A DNA stretch of 64,000 nt from JADJVL01 sp039812765 (GTDB lineage: Bacteria > Acidobacteriota > Holophagae > Holophagales > Holophagaceae), in assembly GCA_039812765.1 (NCBI GenBank), contig JBDIBF010000003.1, positions 26,402 to 90,401 on the forward strand. Reading direction: 5' to 3'. This document shows positions 1 through 8,287 of this stretch, in pieces. Every line of letters begins with the position of its first letter. Position 1 is the stretch's first letter. The position numbers and the translations under genes are program-made. Under the pieces are notes generated by a model. That model was not told the origin of the DNA and made no database searches. It saw nothing but the letters and a program-made list of their open reading frames with translations.

Positions 1-540
1 GGGGGGGATGGAGGTGGCCATGCCCACGGCGATGCCCTGGGCGCCGTTCACCAGGAGGTTCGGGATCTTGGTGGGCAGGACCAGCGGCTCCTGCTCGTTG
101 CCGTCGTAGTTGGGCCCGAAGTCCACCGTCTCCTGGTCCAGGTCGGCCATCATCTCGGAGCCCAGGCGGGAGAGGCGGGCCTCGGTGTAGCGCATGGCCG
201 CCGGGCTGTCCCCGTCGATGGATCCGAAGTTGCCCTGGCCGTCCACCAGCACGTGGCGCAGGGAGAAGGGCTGCGCCATGCGGACCATCGTGTCGTAGAT
301 GGCCGCGTCGCCGTGGGGGTGGTACTTGCCCATCACGTCGCCCACGGTGCGGGCGGACTTCTTGTAGGCCCGGTTCCACTCGTTCCCGGCCTCCTTCATG
401 CCGAAGAGGACGCGGCGGTGGACTGGCTTCAGGCCGTCGCGGACGTCCGGCAGGGCGCGGCCGACGATCACGGACATGGCGTAGTCCAGGTAGGACTTCC
501 GCATTTCCTTTTCAATTTCAATGGGCTCGATACGGCTCAT
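1..540 (-). CDS. gyrA: DNA gyrase subunit A, N-terminal part (runs off the window)
   Basis: Encodes the first 180 residues of the breakage-reunion subunit of DNA gyrase, which introduces negative supercoils with GyrB. The start is the ATG at 538-540, preceded by a good GGAAGAG ribosome binding site; the gene continues beyond base 1. Visible hallmarks are the DYAMSVIVGRALPDVRDGLK block (residues 19-38) and the active-site Tyr118 in AAMRYTEARLS. In the quinolone-determining region (GDVMGKYHPHGDAAIYD) the position equivalent to E. coli Ser83 is Ala79, while Asp83 matches E. coli Asp87. It follows gyrB by 56 bp on the same strand, and that gap holds a parS-like sequence. Identification is certain; only the C-terminal DNA-wrapping domain is unseen. 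Confidence 0.97.
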   Translation of the reverse strand, partial: MSRIEPIEIEKEMRKSYLDYAMSVIVGRALPDVRDGLKPVHRRVLFGMKEAGNEWNRAYKKSARTVGDVMGKYHPHGDAAIYDTMVRMAQPFSLRHVLVDGQGNFGSIDGDSPAAMRYTEARLSRLGSEMMADLDQETVDFGPNYDGNEQEPLVLPTKIPNLLVNGAQGIAVGMATSIPP

Positions 541-551
541 GGCTCTTCCGA

Positions 552-567
552 TGTTCTACGTGGAACG
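552..567. promoter_or_regulatory. degenerate parS-like site in the gyrB-gyrA gap
   Basis: TGTTCTACGTGGAACG differs at two positions from the palindrome TGTTCCACGTGGAACA, the usual chromosomal parS type bound by ParB. It sits between gyrB and gyrA, about 5.4 kb from the dnaA start. The match to a second, perfect core at 17213-17226 makes ParB binding plausible but likely weaker. Confidence 0.45.
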
Positions 568-596
568 TTCCGGGCTGCGGTCCTGGTCGCGGAACG

Positions 597-3134
597 CTAA
601 ATATCAATGTTCTCAGCAAGCAGCGCGTTGTTCTCGATGAAGCGCCGGCGGGGCTCCACCGCGTCGCCCATCAGGATCGTGAACATCTCGTCCGCCTCCA
701 CGGCGTCGTCCACGCGGACCCGCAGCAGGGTGCGGCGCTCGGGGTCCATGGTGGTCTCCCAGAGCTGCTCGGGGTTCATCTCGCCCAGGCCCTTGTAGCG
801 CTGGATGGAGAGGCCGCGCTGGCCCTCCTCCAGGACCGTGGCCAGCAGGGCCTCCGGGTCCTGGAACACCATGTCCTTGGACAAGCGCTCGCCTTCGCCG
901 CCCTCGTCCTCGTCCCTGGCCCCCTTGGCCTCCTTCAGGCGGCGCAGCCGCAGCTCGCCGCCCTTGAAGGCGGCCAGGTCCTCGTGGAGGGCCTTCAGGC
1001 GGCGGAATTCGCCCCAGTGCCCCACCTGCTGGTCGATCCAGAGGGTGATGGGGCGGCTCAGGTGCATCCGGACCAGCTTCAGCCGGTGGGTGGCGGGCAG
1101 GGTCTCGCCCTCGATCTGCACCGCCTCGGTGGTGTCGATCTCGGTGGTGCCCAGCCCCGTCTTGGCCAGGGAGGCGGCCAGGGCGCCCAGGGCCTCGGCG
1201 CTGTCGAAGCGGCCGTCGTCCAGCAGGCCCTGGGCCAGCAGGCCGTCCACCAGGGGCCGGGCGTAGCCCCGGCGGTCCAGCTTGGCGTAGAGCTGTTGGA
1301 CTTCGCCCCACTTCTTGAGCTCCCGCACCAGGGCTGCGCCCTTGAGCTCGCCTCCCGGCTCCTTGCCCCTGGCGGGCAGGGTGAGGCTCCAGCCGTCCAG
1401 GGCCTTCTGGAAGAGGAACTCCTCCAGGGCCCGCTCGTCCTTGAGGTACTTCTCGGTCTTGCCCTTCTTGACCTTGAAGAGGGGCGGCTGGGCGATGTAG
1501 AGGTGGCCCCGTGCCACGATCTCGGGCATCTGGCGGTAGAAGAAGGTCAGCAGGAGCGTGCGGATGTGGGAGCCGTCCACGTCGGCGTCGGTCATCAGCA
1601 CCACCTTGTGGTAGCGCAGGTTCGCGATCTTGAACTCCTCGGCGCCGATGCCGGTGCCGAGCGCCTGGATGAGGGTGCGCAGCTCGTTGTGGCCCAGGAT
1701 CTTGTCGAATCGGGCCTTCTCCACGTTGAGCACCTTGCCCTTGAGGGGCAGGATGGCCTGGAAGGCGCGGTTGCGGCCCTGCTTGGCCGAGCCGCCGGCG
1801 CTGTCGCCCTCCACGAGGTAGATCTCGGAAAGGGCGGGATCCTTCTCCTGGCAGTCGGCGAGCTTGCCCGGCAGGCCGCCGCCGTCCAGGGCCCCCTTGC
1901 GCCGGGTGAGCTCCCGCGCCTTGCGGGCCGCCTCTCGGGCCCGGGCGGCTTCGATGGCCTTCTCCAGGATCGCCTTCGCCTCCCGGGGGTTCTCCTCGAA
2001 GAAGCTGGTGAGGCGGTCGTAGACGATGGTCTGGACGATGCCCTTCACCTCGCTGCTGACCAGCTTGTCCTTGGTCTGGCTGCTGAACTTCGGGTCCGGG
2101 ACCTTGGCGCTGAGCACCGCGGTCAGGCCCTCGCGGACGTCCTCGCCCGAGAGCGTGACCTTGGCGGATTTGAGCAGGTTGTTGGCTTCGGCGTAGGTAT
2201 TGATCACCCGCGTCATGGCGGCCCGGAAGCCTTCCAGGTGGGCTCCGCCGTCCCGGTTGCGGATGTTGTTCGTGAAGCAGTAGAGCGTCTCCTGGTAGGA
2301 GTCGTTCCACTGCAGGCTCACCTCGACGGTCGTGTCGTTCTTGGTGTCCTCGATGTGGATGGGTGGCTTGTGGAGCACGGTCTTGTTGCGGTTCAGGTGC
2401 TCCACGAAGGCATCGATGCCCCCGGCGTTCATGAAGTCGTGGGTGTCGCCGCTGCGCTCGTCGGTGATGCGGATGTGCACGCCCTTGTTGAGGTAGCTGA
2501 GTTCGCGCAGGCGCTGGCTCAGGGTCTCGAAGCTGAAGTCCAGGACGTTGTTGAAGATCTCCGGGTCGGGCATGAAGCGCACCCGCGTGCCGCGCTTGGT
2601 GGTCTTGCCCTTGGGCGCCAAGGGCGCGTCCGCCTTGCCCTGGCTGAAGGTCATGGCGTGCTCTGTCCCGTCCTTCCAGATGGTGAGCCAGAGCTTGCTG
2701 GAGAGGGCGTTCACGCAGGAGACGCCCACGCCATGGAGACCACCCGAGACCTTGTAGGCGTTCTTGCCCTCGGTGCTGGTGTTGTCGAACTTCCCGCCCG
2801 CGTGGAGCACCGTCATGATCACTTCCGCGGCGCTTCGGCCCTCCTCCTTGTGGATGTCCACGGGGATGCCGCGGCCGTTGTCCTCCACGGAGCAGGAGCC
2901 GTCGGCGTGGAGCACCACGTCGATGCGGGAGCAGAAGCCCGCCAGGGCCTCGTCGATGGAGTTGTCCACCACCTCGTAGACCATGTGGTGGAGGCCGCTG
3001 CCGTCATCGGTGTCGCCGATGTACATCCCGGGCCGCTTGCGTACGGCCTCCAGGTCCCGGAGGACGGTGATGTTGTCGGCGGTGTAGTCGGACCTGGTTT
3101 CGGAAACGCGGGCTGCGAGGGCTTCTTCAGTCAT
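597..3134 (-). CDS. gyrB: DNA gyrase subunit B
   Basis: ATPase subunit of gyrase, 845 aa. The GHKL ATPase domain shows EVVDNSIDEALAG, DNGRGIP and GGLHGVG; the TOPRIM domain shows EGDSAGG and DADVDGSHIRTLLLTFFYR. It carries the large insertion after TOPRIM typical of Gram-negative (E. coli-type) GyrB, ending in QRYKGLGEMNPEQLWETTMD. I chose the ATG at 3132-3134 (protein begins MTEEALAARV); an in-frame GTG lies four codons upstream, and no strong ribosome binding site is visible for either. It lies between dnaN and gyrA on the same strand. recF, often found between dnaN and gyrB, is absent: the dnaN-gyrB gap is only 69 bp. Confidence 0.97.
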   Translation of the reverse strand: MTEEALAARVSETRSDYTADNITVLRDLEAVRKRPGMYIGDTDDGSGLHHMVYEVVDNSIDEALAGFCSRIDVVLHADGSCSVEDNGRGIPVDIHKEEGRSAAEVIMTVLHAGGKFDNTSTEGKNAYKVSGGLHGVGVSCVNALSSKLWLTIWKDGTEHAMTFSQGKADAPLAPKGKTTKRGTRVRFMPDPEIFNNVLDFSFETLSQRLRELSYLNKGVHIRITDERSGDTHDFMNAGGIDAFVEHLNRNKTVLHKPPIHIEDTKNDTTVEVSLQWNDSYQETLYCFTNNIRNRDGGAHLEGFRAAMTRVINTYAEANNLLKSAKVTLSGEDVREGLTAVLSAKVPDPKFSSQTKDKLVSSEVKGIVQTIVYDRLTSFFEENPREAKAILEKAIEAARAREAARKARELTRRKGALDGGGLPGKLADCQEKDPALSEIYLVEGDSAGGSAKQGRNRAFQAILPLKGKVLNVEKARFDKILGHNELRTLIQALGTGIGAEEFKIANLRYHKVVLMTDADVDGSHIRTLLLTFFYRQMPEIVARGHLYIAQPPLFKVKKGKTEKYLKDERALEEFLFQKALDGWSLTLPARGKEPGGELKGAALVRELKKWGEVQQLYAKLDRRGYARPLVDGLLAQGLLDDGRFDSAEALGALAASLAKTGLGTTEIDTTEAVQIEGETLPATHRLKLVRMHLSRPITLWIDQQVGHWGEFRRLKALHEDLAAFKGGELRLRRLKEAKGARDEDEGGEGERLSKDMVFQDPEALLATVLEEGQRGLSIQRYKGLGEMNPEQLWETTMDPERRTLLRVRVDDAVEADEMFTILMGDAVEPRRRFIENNALLAENIDI

Positions 3135-3203
3135 CAACACACACAACTTTCAAGCAACAGGAGGGAAGGCCTGGACGGCCGGCAAACACACTTTTTCCAC
3201 GGC

Positions 3204-4337
3204 TCAGACGGCCGCGGGACTCGCGAATCGGACGGGCATGAGGATGTAGCGGAAGGTCGCGTCCTCGAGGCTGGGGCTCATGAAGATGCCCTGGCCCACC
3301 TCGTCCTTGAACTGGTACTCCACCTCGTCCCCGGGCAGCCTCTCCAGCAGCTCGGTGAGGTAGTCGATGTTGAAGGCCAGCTCGAAGGCGGTCTCCTCGC
3401 CCGTGAAGCTGAGGGTGCCCTGGTTCACGCCCTCGTCGGGGTGCTGGAAGACCACCTTGAGGTTGGGGAACTCGAAGAAGAGGCGGACGTTCTTGTTGTA
3501 GTCGTCCTTCTTGAGGCCGACGATGCGCAGGGTGCGCAGGAAGTCCTCGCGGTCGAGGACCACGCGCTTGGGCAGCTCGCTGGGCAGCACCTTCTCGTAG
3601 GCGGGATAGTTGCCCGTCACGAGGCGCGCGGAGAATTTGAGGCCCGGGTGTTCGACGAAGAGGGTGGTGCTGTCCCAGGCGAGGAGCACGTCGCCATCCT
3701 CGGTGGCCGACGCCGGAATGAGGTCCAGCGCTCGGCGGGGCACGATGAGACGGACATCCTCGGTGAGGCCGGTCTCCACAGGGAGCTCCACCACCGCCAG
3801 GCGGAAGCCGTCGGTCGAGACGAGGCGCAGGAACCGCCTGCTGAAGTGCAGCAGGACCGCGGAAAGGGTCGGTTTCGTAGCGTCCCGGCTGGCGGCGAGG
3901 GTCCCGAGGTGGATCGCTTTGCGCAGCAGGGAGACGGGCAGCTTCACCTTGGGCAGGGAGACGGCGGGCGTGGGCAGCTCGGGGAAGCCCTCGCCGGGCT
4001 GGAGGTTGTGCTCGGTATTGAAGCCCTTGGCCCTCAACCAGAGGCGGTTGCTGTTCTCCGGCCACTCCATGGTGAGCACGCCGTCGGGATAGGCCCGCAC
4101 CGTCTCGATGAACTTCTTCCCCGGGATGGCGACGGTGCGGTGGCCCTGGCCCTCCACGGGCAGCGTCGCCTCGAAGGCGAGCTCCATGTCCGTGGCCTTC
4201 AGGATCATCTCCTTGCCGTTCGCCTCGAGCAGGACATGCTGCAGGATCGGCAGGGTGACCCGCCGGTCGAGGGCGTGCTTGAGGATCCCCAGGCTCCGGT
4301 CAAGCCGTTCCTTGGAGACCTGAATTTGAAAATTCAT
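3204..4337 (-). CDS. dnaN: DNA polymerase III beta subunit (sliding clamp)
   Basis: Ring-shaped processivity clamp, 377 aa, normal for the family. The N-terminus MNFQIQVSKERLDRSLGILK, the RVTLPILQHVLLEA block and the C-terminal FRYILMPVRF stretch (clamp C-terminus, extended here by six residues) identify it. The start is the ATG at 4335-4337. Upstream is a 215 bp gap to dnaA that carries a perfect DnaA box, so transcription may be influenced by DnaA. It follows dnaA on the minus strand in the classical dnaA-dnaN order. Confidence 0.97.
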   Translation of the reverse strand: MNFQIQVSKERLDRSLGILKHALDRRVTLPILQHVLLEANGKEMILKATDMELAFEATLPVEGQGHRTVAIPGKKFIETVRAYPDGVLTMEWPENSNRLWLRAKGFNTEHNLQPGEGFPELPTPAVSLPKVKLPVSLLRKAIHLGTLAASRDATKPTLSAVLLHFSRRFLRLVSTDGFRLAVVELPVETGLTEDVRLIVPRRALDLIPASATEDGDVLLAWDSTTLFVEHPGLKFSARLVTGNYPAYEKVLPSELPKRVVLDREDFLRTLRIVGLKKDDYNKNVRLFFEFPNLKVVFQHPDEGVNQGTLSFTGEETAFELAFNIDYLTELLERLPGDEVEYQFKDEVGQGIFMSPSLEDATFRYILMPVRFASPAAV

Positions 4338-4552
4338 GACTCACCTTGATGATGCTGAAGCGGGTTCATCCCTGTGGATAACGGCCTGAATCCCTGATGG
4401 TACCGCGCTGAGGACGCCTTGGGCAGGGTGTGCAGAGGCGCCGGGAGGCGGGGCAAAACCTCTTCCGGCGCACCCCCGCCGCGGTCCTCGCCGCCACGTT
4501 GCGGAGACGTCCAAGGGTCCCACGGTGGAAACCCCGGCTAACTCTTCCCGGA
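4338..4552. other. dnaN-dnaA intergenic region with one perfect DnaA box (possible oriC element)
   Basis: This 215 bp gap contains TGTGGATAA at 4373-4381, the exact reverse complement of the consensus DnaA box TTATCCACA, 36 bp upstream of the dnaN start. I could not find a second convincing box or an AT-rich unwinding stretch here. The box may therefore serve dnaN/dnaA control, an origin, or both. Divergent transcription on either side of about 6 kb puts the origin close by. Confidence 0.6.
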
Positions 4553-5935
4553 TCACTGGATGCTGTTGAGCAGGGCGTGGACAGTCTTGTGGAATTCTGG
4601 GTCACGCCCCATGCGCTGCTTCACGCTGTCGATGGCGTTCATCACCGTGCTGTGGTGCATGTTCCCGAAGGACTTCCCGATCTCGCCGAAGGAGGCGGCG
4701 GTGAGCTCCCGGGCCAGGAACATGGCCACCTGGCGGGGCAGCAGGACGCCCTGCTGGCGCGAGCGCTTCTTCATCAGGTCCGCGTAGGACAGGCCGAAGG
4801 TCTCCGCCGCGGCCCGGTAGATGCGGTCCAGGGGGATGCTGGCCTGGGCCTCCTGGCCGCTGGACCCCTGGAAGGCGCTCTGGGCGACCTCCAGGCTCGG
4901 GGCGATGCCCAGGAAGCTCGCCTGGAAGACCACCCGCGTGAGCAGGCCTTCCAGGTCGCGCACGCTTCCCTTGGCACGGTGGGCGACGAACTGGAGCACG
5001 TCTTCGGGCACCGGTGGCATGTCGCGGAAGGCCTCGTCCTCCAGCTTCTTCTTGAGGATCGCGAGCCGGGTCTCGAAGTCCGGGGGCTGGATGTCGGCGG
5101 TGAGCCCCCATTTGCACCGCGTGATGAGGCGCTCGTGGAGGCCCTCCAGCCGCTGGGGCGGGTTGTCGGACGTGATGACGATCTGCTTCCCGTGCTGCAG
5201 CAGGTGCTCGAGGATGTAGAAGATCTCCTCCTGGGTACGCTCCATGCTCCGCAGGGTCTGCACGTCGTCGAGGAGCAGCGCGTCGTAGGCCTGGTATTTG
5301 CGCCGCAGGGGCTCGGTGTTCCGGGCCTTGATGGCGGCGGTGAGCTCGTGGAAGAACGAATCCACCTTGAGGTAGCAGATCGCCAGCTCGGGATGCCGGG
5401 CCTGGAGGGCCTTGCCGATGCCGATCATCAGGTGTGTCTTGCCGAGCCCCGCGCCGCCGTAGATGAAGAGCGGGTTCATGTTGAAGCTGGCGTTGCGCTG
5501 CCCGTGGTTGTCCACCACCGCCTTGGCGGCGGCGAAGGCGAGCTGGGAGCCCGGCCCCACCACGAAACGGTCCAGGGTGAAGCGGTGGAAGAGGGGCGGG
5601 AAGGCGGATGGGGGCGGCTCCCGGCGGCCCCCGGCCGCGGGGCGGTCGGCCCCCGGTCGCGGCGCCTTCGGGGCGGTGCCGTCGGAGACGGTGAAGACGA
5701 GGCGCAGGCCCCCGAGCCCCGTGTGCTGGAGCGCGTCGTTGAACTCCTCGGCGAGCTGCTGCTCCACCCAGACCTTGGCGGAGAGGCTGGGCACCTGGAT
5801 CCAGAGGGTGCCCTCCTCCAGCCGCTGGGCCTCGCAGGGCTCGATCCACTCGCGGAAACTGGCCTCCGAAAGCCGCTCCGCCAGGCAGGCCCGGAGGGTC
5901 GCCCAGGACGAGGTGGCGTCGATTGCGGCGGTCAT
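4553..5935 (-). CDS. dnaA: chromosomal replication initiator protein DnaA
   Basis: AAA+ initiator that binds DnaA boxes and melts oriC; 460 aa. Domain I is at residues 1-75, followed by a short Pro/Gly-rich domain II. Domain III has Walker A GGAGLGKTHL and Walker B ALLLDDVQTL, and the C-terminal DNA-binding domain carries the signature HHSTVMNAI. The start is the ATG at 5933-5935. It heads dnaA-dnaN-gyrB-gyrA on the minus strand and is divergent from rpmH. The 231 bp dnaA-rpmH gap shows no consensus DnaA boxes. Confidence 0.97.
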   Translation of the reverse strand: MTAAIDATSSWATLRACLAERLSEASFREWIEPCEAQRLEEGTLWIQVPSLSAKVWVEQQLAEEFNDALQHTGLGGLRLVFTVSDGTAPKAPRPGADRPAAGGRREPPPSAFPPLFHRFTLDRFVVGPGSQLAFAAAKAVVDNHGQRNASFNMNPLFIYGGAGLGKTHLMIGIGKALQARHPELAICYLKVDSFFHELTAAIKARNTEPLRRKYQAYDALLLDDVQTLRSMERTQEEIFYILEHLLQHGKQIVITSDNPPQRLEGLHERLITRCKWGLTADIQPPDFETRLAILKKKLEDEAFRDMPPVPEDVLQFVAHRAKGSVRDLEGLLTRVVFQASFLGIAPSLEVAQSAFQGSSGQEAQASIPLDRIYRAAAETFGLSYADLMKKRSRQQGVLLPRQVAMFLARELTAASFGEIGKSFGNMHHSTVMNAIDSVKQRMGRDPEFHKTVHALLNSIQ

Positions 5936-6084
5936 GGCGGTGGCTCCGGCCGGAGGGGTGCGAACGGCGCCCAGGCGGGGTCGCGCCGGGCTTCCCAGGA
6001 GTCCCCCCGGCGCACGGGGGCCGCCGCGGGGAGGTCAGCCTAGCATCCCGGGGCGGGGCCGGCACGGTCCCGCGTTCGTTTCCC

Positions 6085-6113
6085 TTGAGACCGTTGCTAA
6101 GCCCTGGTAGATT
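6085..6113 (+). promoter_or_regulatory. sigma70-type promoter for rpmH-rnpA-yidC
   Basis: TTGAGA (6085-6090) and TAGATT (6108-6113) are separated by exactly 17 bp, a good match to a housekeeping -35/-10 pair. The -10 element ends 53 bp before the rpmH start. This is the only strong plus-strand promoter-like pair I see in the dnaA-rpmH gap, and it probably drives the ribosomal protein/RNase P/insertase operon. Confidence 0.6.
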
Positions 6114-6166
6114 CGAAGGTTCGCCCGCAGCCCCGATCCCGGGGACCGCGGCCCCCGAGGTGGACC

Positions 6167-6301
6167 ATGAAGCGCACGTTCCAGCCCAACAATCGCCGCC
6201 GCGCCAAGACCCACGGCTTCCTCAGCCGCATGAAGACCAAGAACGGCCGCCTGGTGCTCAAGCGCCGCCGCGCCAAGGGCCGTCACGTTCTGGCCCTCTG
6301 A
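6167..6301 (+). CDS. rpmH: 50S ribosomal protein L34
   Basis: A 44-aa, very basic protein starting MKRTFQPNNRRRAKTHGF and ending GRHVLAL, matching L34 along its whole length, including the RLVLKRRRAKGR block. The ATG is preceded by GAGGTGG. It is the first gene of a rightward operon with rnpA 19 bp downstream, the conserved arrangement opposite dnaA near many bacterial origins. Confidence 0.97.
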   Translation: MKRTFQPNNRRRAKTHGFLSRMKTKNGRLVLKRRRAKGRHVLAL

Positions 6302-6320
6302 TCGGGCCGGGGCCTTTCCC

Positions 6321-6692
6321 GTGGAGGTGGGCGGCCGCTTCCGGGCGGTGCGGCGCCAGGACCGGGCCGTGGCCGACCGACCCCCCCGCCCCCTCAGCGA
6401 AGCGGGTTCCGGGCTCGACATCAGGATCTGGGCCAACTTCCAGGCGGAACAGCCGCTGCTGCTCGCCACGACGCCGCGCAAGTGCGGCAGCGCCGTGGAA
6501 CGCAATGCCTTCCGCCGACGGGCCCGGATGGCGCTGTTGGCGGTGCTCCGGGACGGCGGAACCCCCTGGAGCCCCCCGCGCGGCTACCCCCTCGTTTGGC
6601 TCCGCCCCGCGAAAGGAATCCGCGTGCGCGACATCCCCTACGCCGACCTGGAAGGCCAGCTGAGGCTGGCCTTTTCCCGTTTCCGGGCCTGA
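6321..6692 (+). CDS. rnpA: ribonuclease P protein component
   Basis: Protein subunit of RNase P, which trims tRNA 5' leaders together with the RnpB RNA (not in this window). The 123-aa product contains the diagnostic basic helix motif KCGSAVERNAFRRRARMALL (family form GNAVxRNRxKRRxRE), with Ser replacing the usual Asn. The start is a GTG at 6321 with only a weak ribosome binding site, so a slightly different start is possible. It is followed by yidC after 4 bp; yidD, frequently between these two genes, is missing. Confidence 0.9.
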   Translation: MEVGGRFRAVRRQDRAVADRPPRPLSEAGSGLDIRIWANFQAEQPLLLATTPRKCGSAVERNAFRRRARMALLAVLRDGGTPWSPPRGYPLVWLRPAKGIRVRDIPYADLEGQLRLAFSRFRA

Positions 6693-6696
6693 ACCG

Positions 6697-8286
6697 ATGA
6701 ACAATCGAAACCTCCTCGTCTTCGTCGTCGCCAGCGCCGGGCTCCTGGCGGGCTACTCGTTCCTGGTGAACCGGTTCTATCCCCCCCGGCCGGTGCCGCA
6801 GGCCTCGGCCTCCGCCCCGCAGCCCGGCCCGAAACCGGTGGCGCCGGCCGCCGCGACCGTCACGGCGCCCAGCCCGGCGCCGCCCCCCGTCCAGGCGCCC
6901 GCCTCGGCCCCGACGGCAGCCCAGCCCGTGGTGCTCGAGAACGCGGAGCTCCGCCTCGTACTGCGTGCCCAGGATGGCGCCATCCTCCAGGCCACCTGGG
7001 CCGCGGACGGCACGCGCTTCCTCAACGAGGTGGTCCGGGACGAGAAGTCCCACGAGGAGGCCGCGCGCGAATTCCCGGGTGTCGGTGGCGCCCCTGGCCT
7101 CCGCTTTGACCAGGCGGAGCGCGTCGACCAGGACGGCCGGCCCGGCGTCCGCTTCCGCAACGCCGCCGGCGACCTGCTGGAATACCGCCTCGAGGGCCAC
7201 ATCCTCCAGGTCGCCCTGGCCTCCACCGCGCCCGGCGCGGCTCTCGGCCTCCTGCCTCTGCCCGCGGACGAGAAGGAGGTGAACCACATGGGGCGCGTTT
7301 TCACCCTCGACGACCGGTCCATCCGCGCCGTGGCGTGGATCGAGATGCTCAAGGACCCCTTCTTCAGCTTCCTGGGCGCCAAGCGCAAGGAGCTGCCCCC
7401 CGCCAACGTGAAGGTGGGCATGGACGCCGGCCTGGAGAAGGCCGGAACCAGCCAGCGGACCCACTATTTCGCGGTCCTCTGGGACCTGCCCCGCCCTGCC
7501 GCACGCGACGCCCGGGGCTACTCCCTCCTCGCAGAGCAAGGCAAGGCCTCGGCCCGCCTCTACCTAGGCCCCAAGCAGCCCGAGTTCCTGGCGGCCTTCG
7601 GGCCCGCCTTCACCCAGGTCCAGGACTTCGGGTTCTTCGGATCCGTCGCCAAGTTCTTGTTCTGGGTACTCCGCGCCATCCACCGCGCGGTGGGCAACTG
7701 GGGCTGGGCCATCCTGCTCTTCACCGTGATCCTCCGCTTCGCCCTCTGGCCCCTGAACACGAAGATGGTGGTGAGCCAGCTCCGGATGAAGGATCTGGAA
7801 CCGCACCAGAAGGCCATCCAGGCCAAGTACGAGAAGTTCGGCAACGACATGGCCAAGAAGGCCGAGATGCAGAAGGAGCTGATGGCCTTCTACAAGCAGA
7901 ACGGCCACAACCCCATGGGCGGCTGCCTCCCGATGCTGCTGCAGATGCCGGTCTTCCTGGCGCTTTGGTCCATGCTCACCAACGTCTTCGAGCTGCGCCA
8001 CGCGCCCTTCGCCTTCTGGATCCACGACCTGAGCGCCAAGGACCCCTTTTACGTCCTGCCGGTGCTCCTGGGGGTCAGCATGGTGGCCCAGAGCGCCCTG
8101 GCGCCGCCCATGGGCGACCCCCAGCAGCGGAAGATGATGATGGTCCTCATGCCGGTGATGATGGTCTTCTTCTTCGCCCAGAGCCCGGCCGGCCTCGGCC
8201 TCTACTACCTGATGTTCAACCTCATCGGCCTCCTCCAGACCTGGTGGGTCCGCCGCTCCTACAAGCCCCTTCCCGTGGTGATGTGA
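6697..8286 (+). CDS. yidC: membrane protein insertase YidC
   Basis: Inner-membrane insertase/foldase for Sec-dependent and Sec-independent membrane proteins; 529 aa. Residues 5-25 form the N-terminal membrane anchor (LLVFVVASAGLLAGYSFLV), followed by a Pro/Ala-rich linker, a large periplasmic beta domain, and the conserved C-terminal insertase core with FAKKAEMQKELMAFYK-like and NPMGGCLPMLLQMPVFLALW segments. Presence of the periplasmic domain is the Gram-negative form. The C-terminal tail is short. It follows rnpA by 4 bp and precedes jag by 1 bp, indicating a single transcript. Confidence 0.96.
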   Translation: MNNRNLLVFVVASAGLLAGYSFLVNRFYPPRPVPQASASAPQPGPKPVAPAAATVTAPSPAPPPVQAPASAPTAAQPVVLENAELRLVLRAQDGAILQATWAADGTRFLNEVVRDEKSHEEAAREFPGVGGAPGLRFDQAERVDQDGRPGVRFRNAAGDLLEYRLEGHILQVALASTAPGAALGLLPLPADEKEVNHMGRVFTLDDRSIRAVAWIEMLKDPFFSFLGAKRKELPPANVKVGMDAGLEKAGTSQRTHYFAVLWDLPRPAARDARGYSLLAEQGKASARLYLGPKQPEFLAAFGPAFTQVQDFGFFGSVAKFLFWVLRAIHRAVGNWGWAILLFTVILRFALWPLNTKMVVSQLRMKDLEPHQKAIQAKYEKFGNDMAKKAEMQKELMAFYKQNGHNPMGGCLPMLLQMPVFLALWSMLTNVFELRHAPFAFWIHDLSAKDPFYVLPVLLGVSMVAQSALAPPMGDPQQRKMMMVLMPVMMVFFFAQSPAGLGLYYLMFNLIGLLQTWWVRRSYKPLPVVM

Positions 8287-8287
8287 C

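Noticed and set aside
984..4349. Very long plus-strand open frame opposite gyrB and dnaN (and similar ones at 15935-19804 and 25781-28225)
   Set aside because: They are antisense shadows caused by extreme GC bias at third codon positions; the opposite strand encodes clear GyrB/DnaN, FtsY/Lon and M2 peptidase/repeat protein, and the shadow translations match no family.
5936..6166. dnaA-rpmH gap as a clear oriC
   Set aside because: No consensus DnaA boxes or AT-rich unwinding element are visible; only the rpmH promoter is supported.
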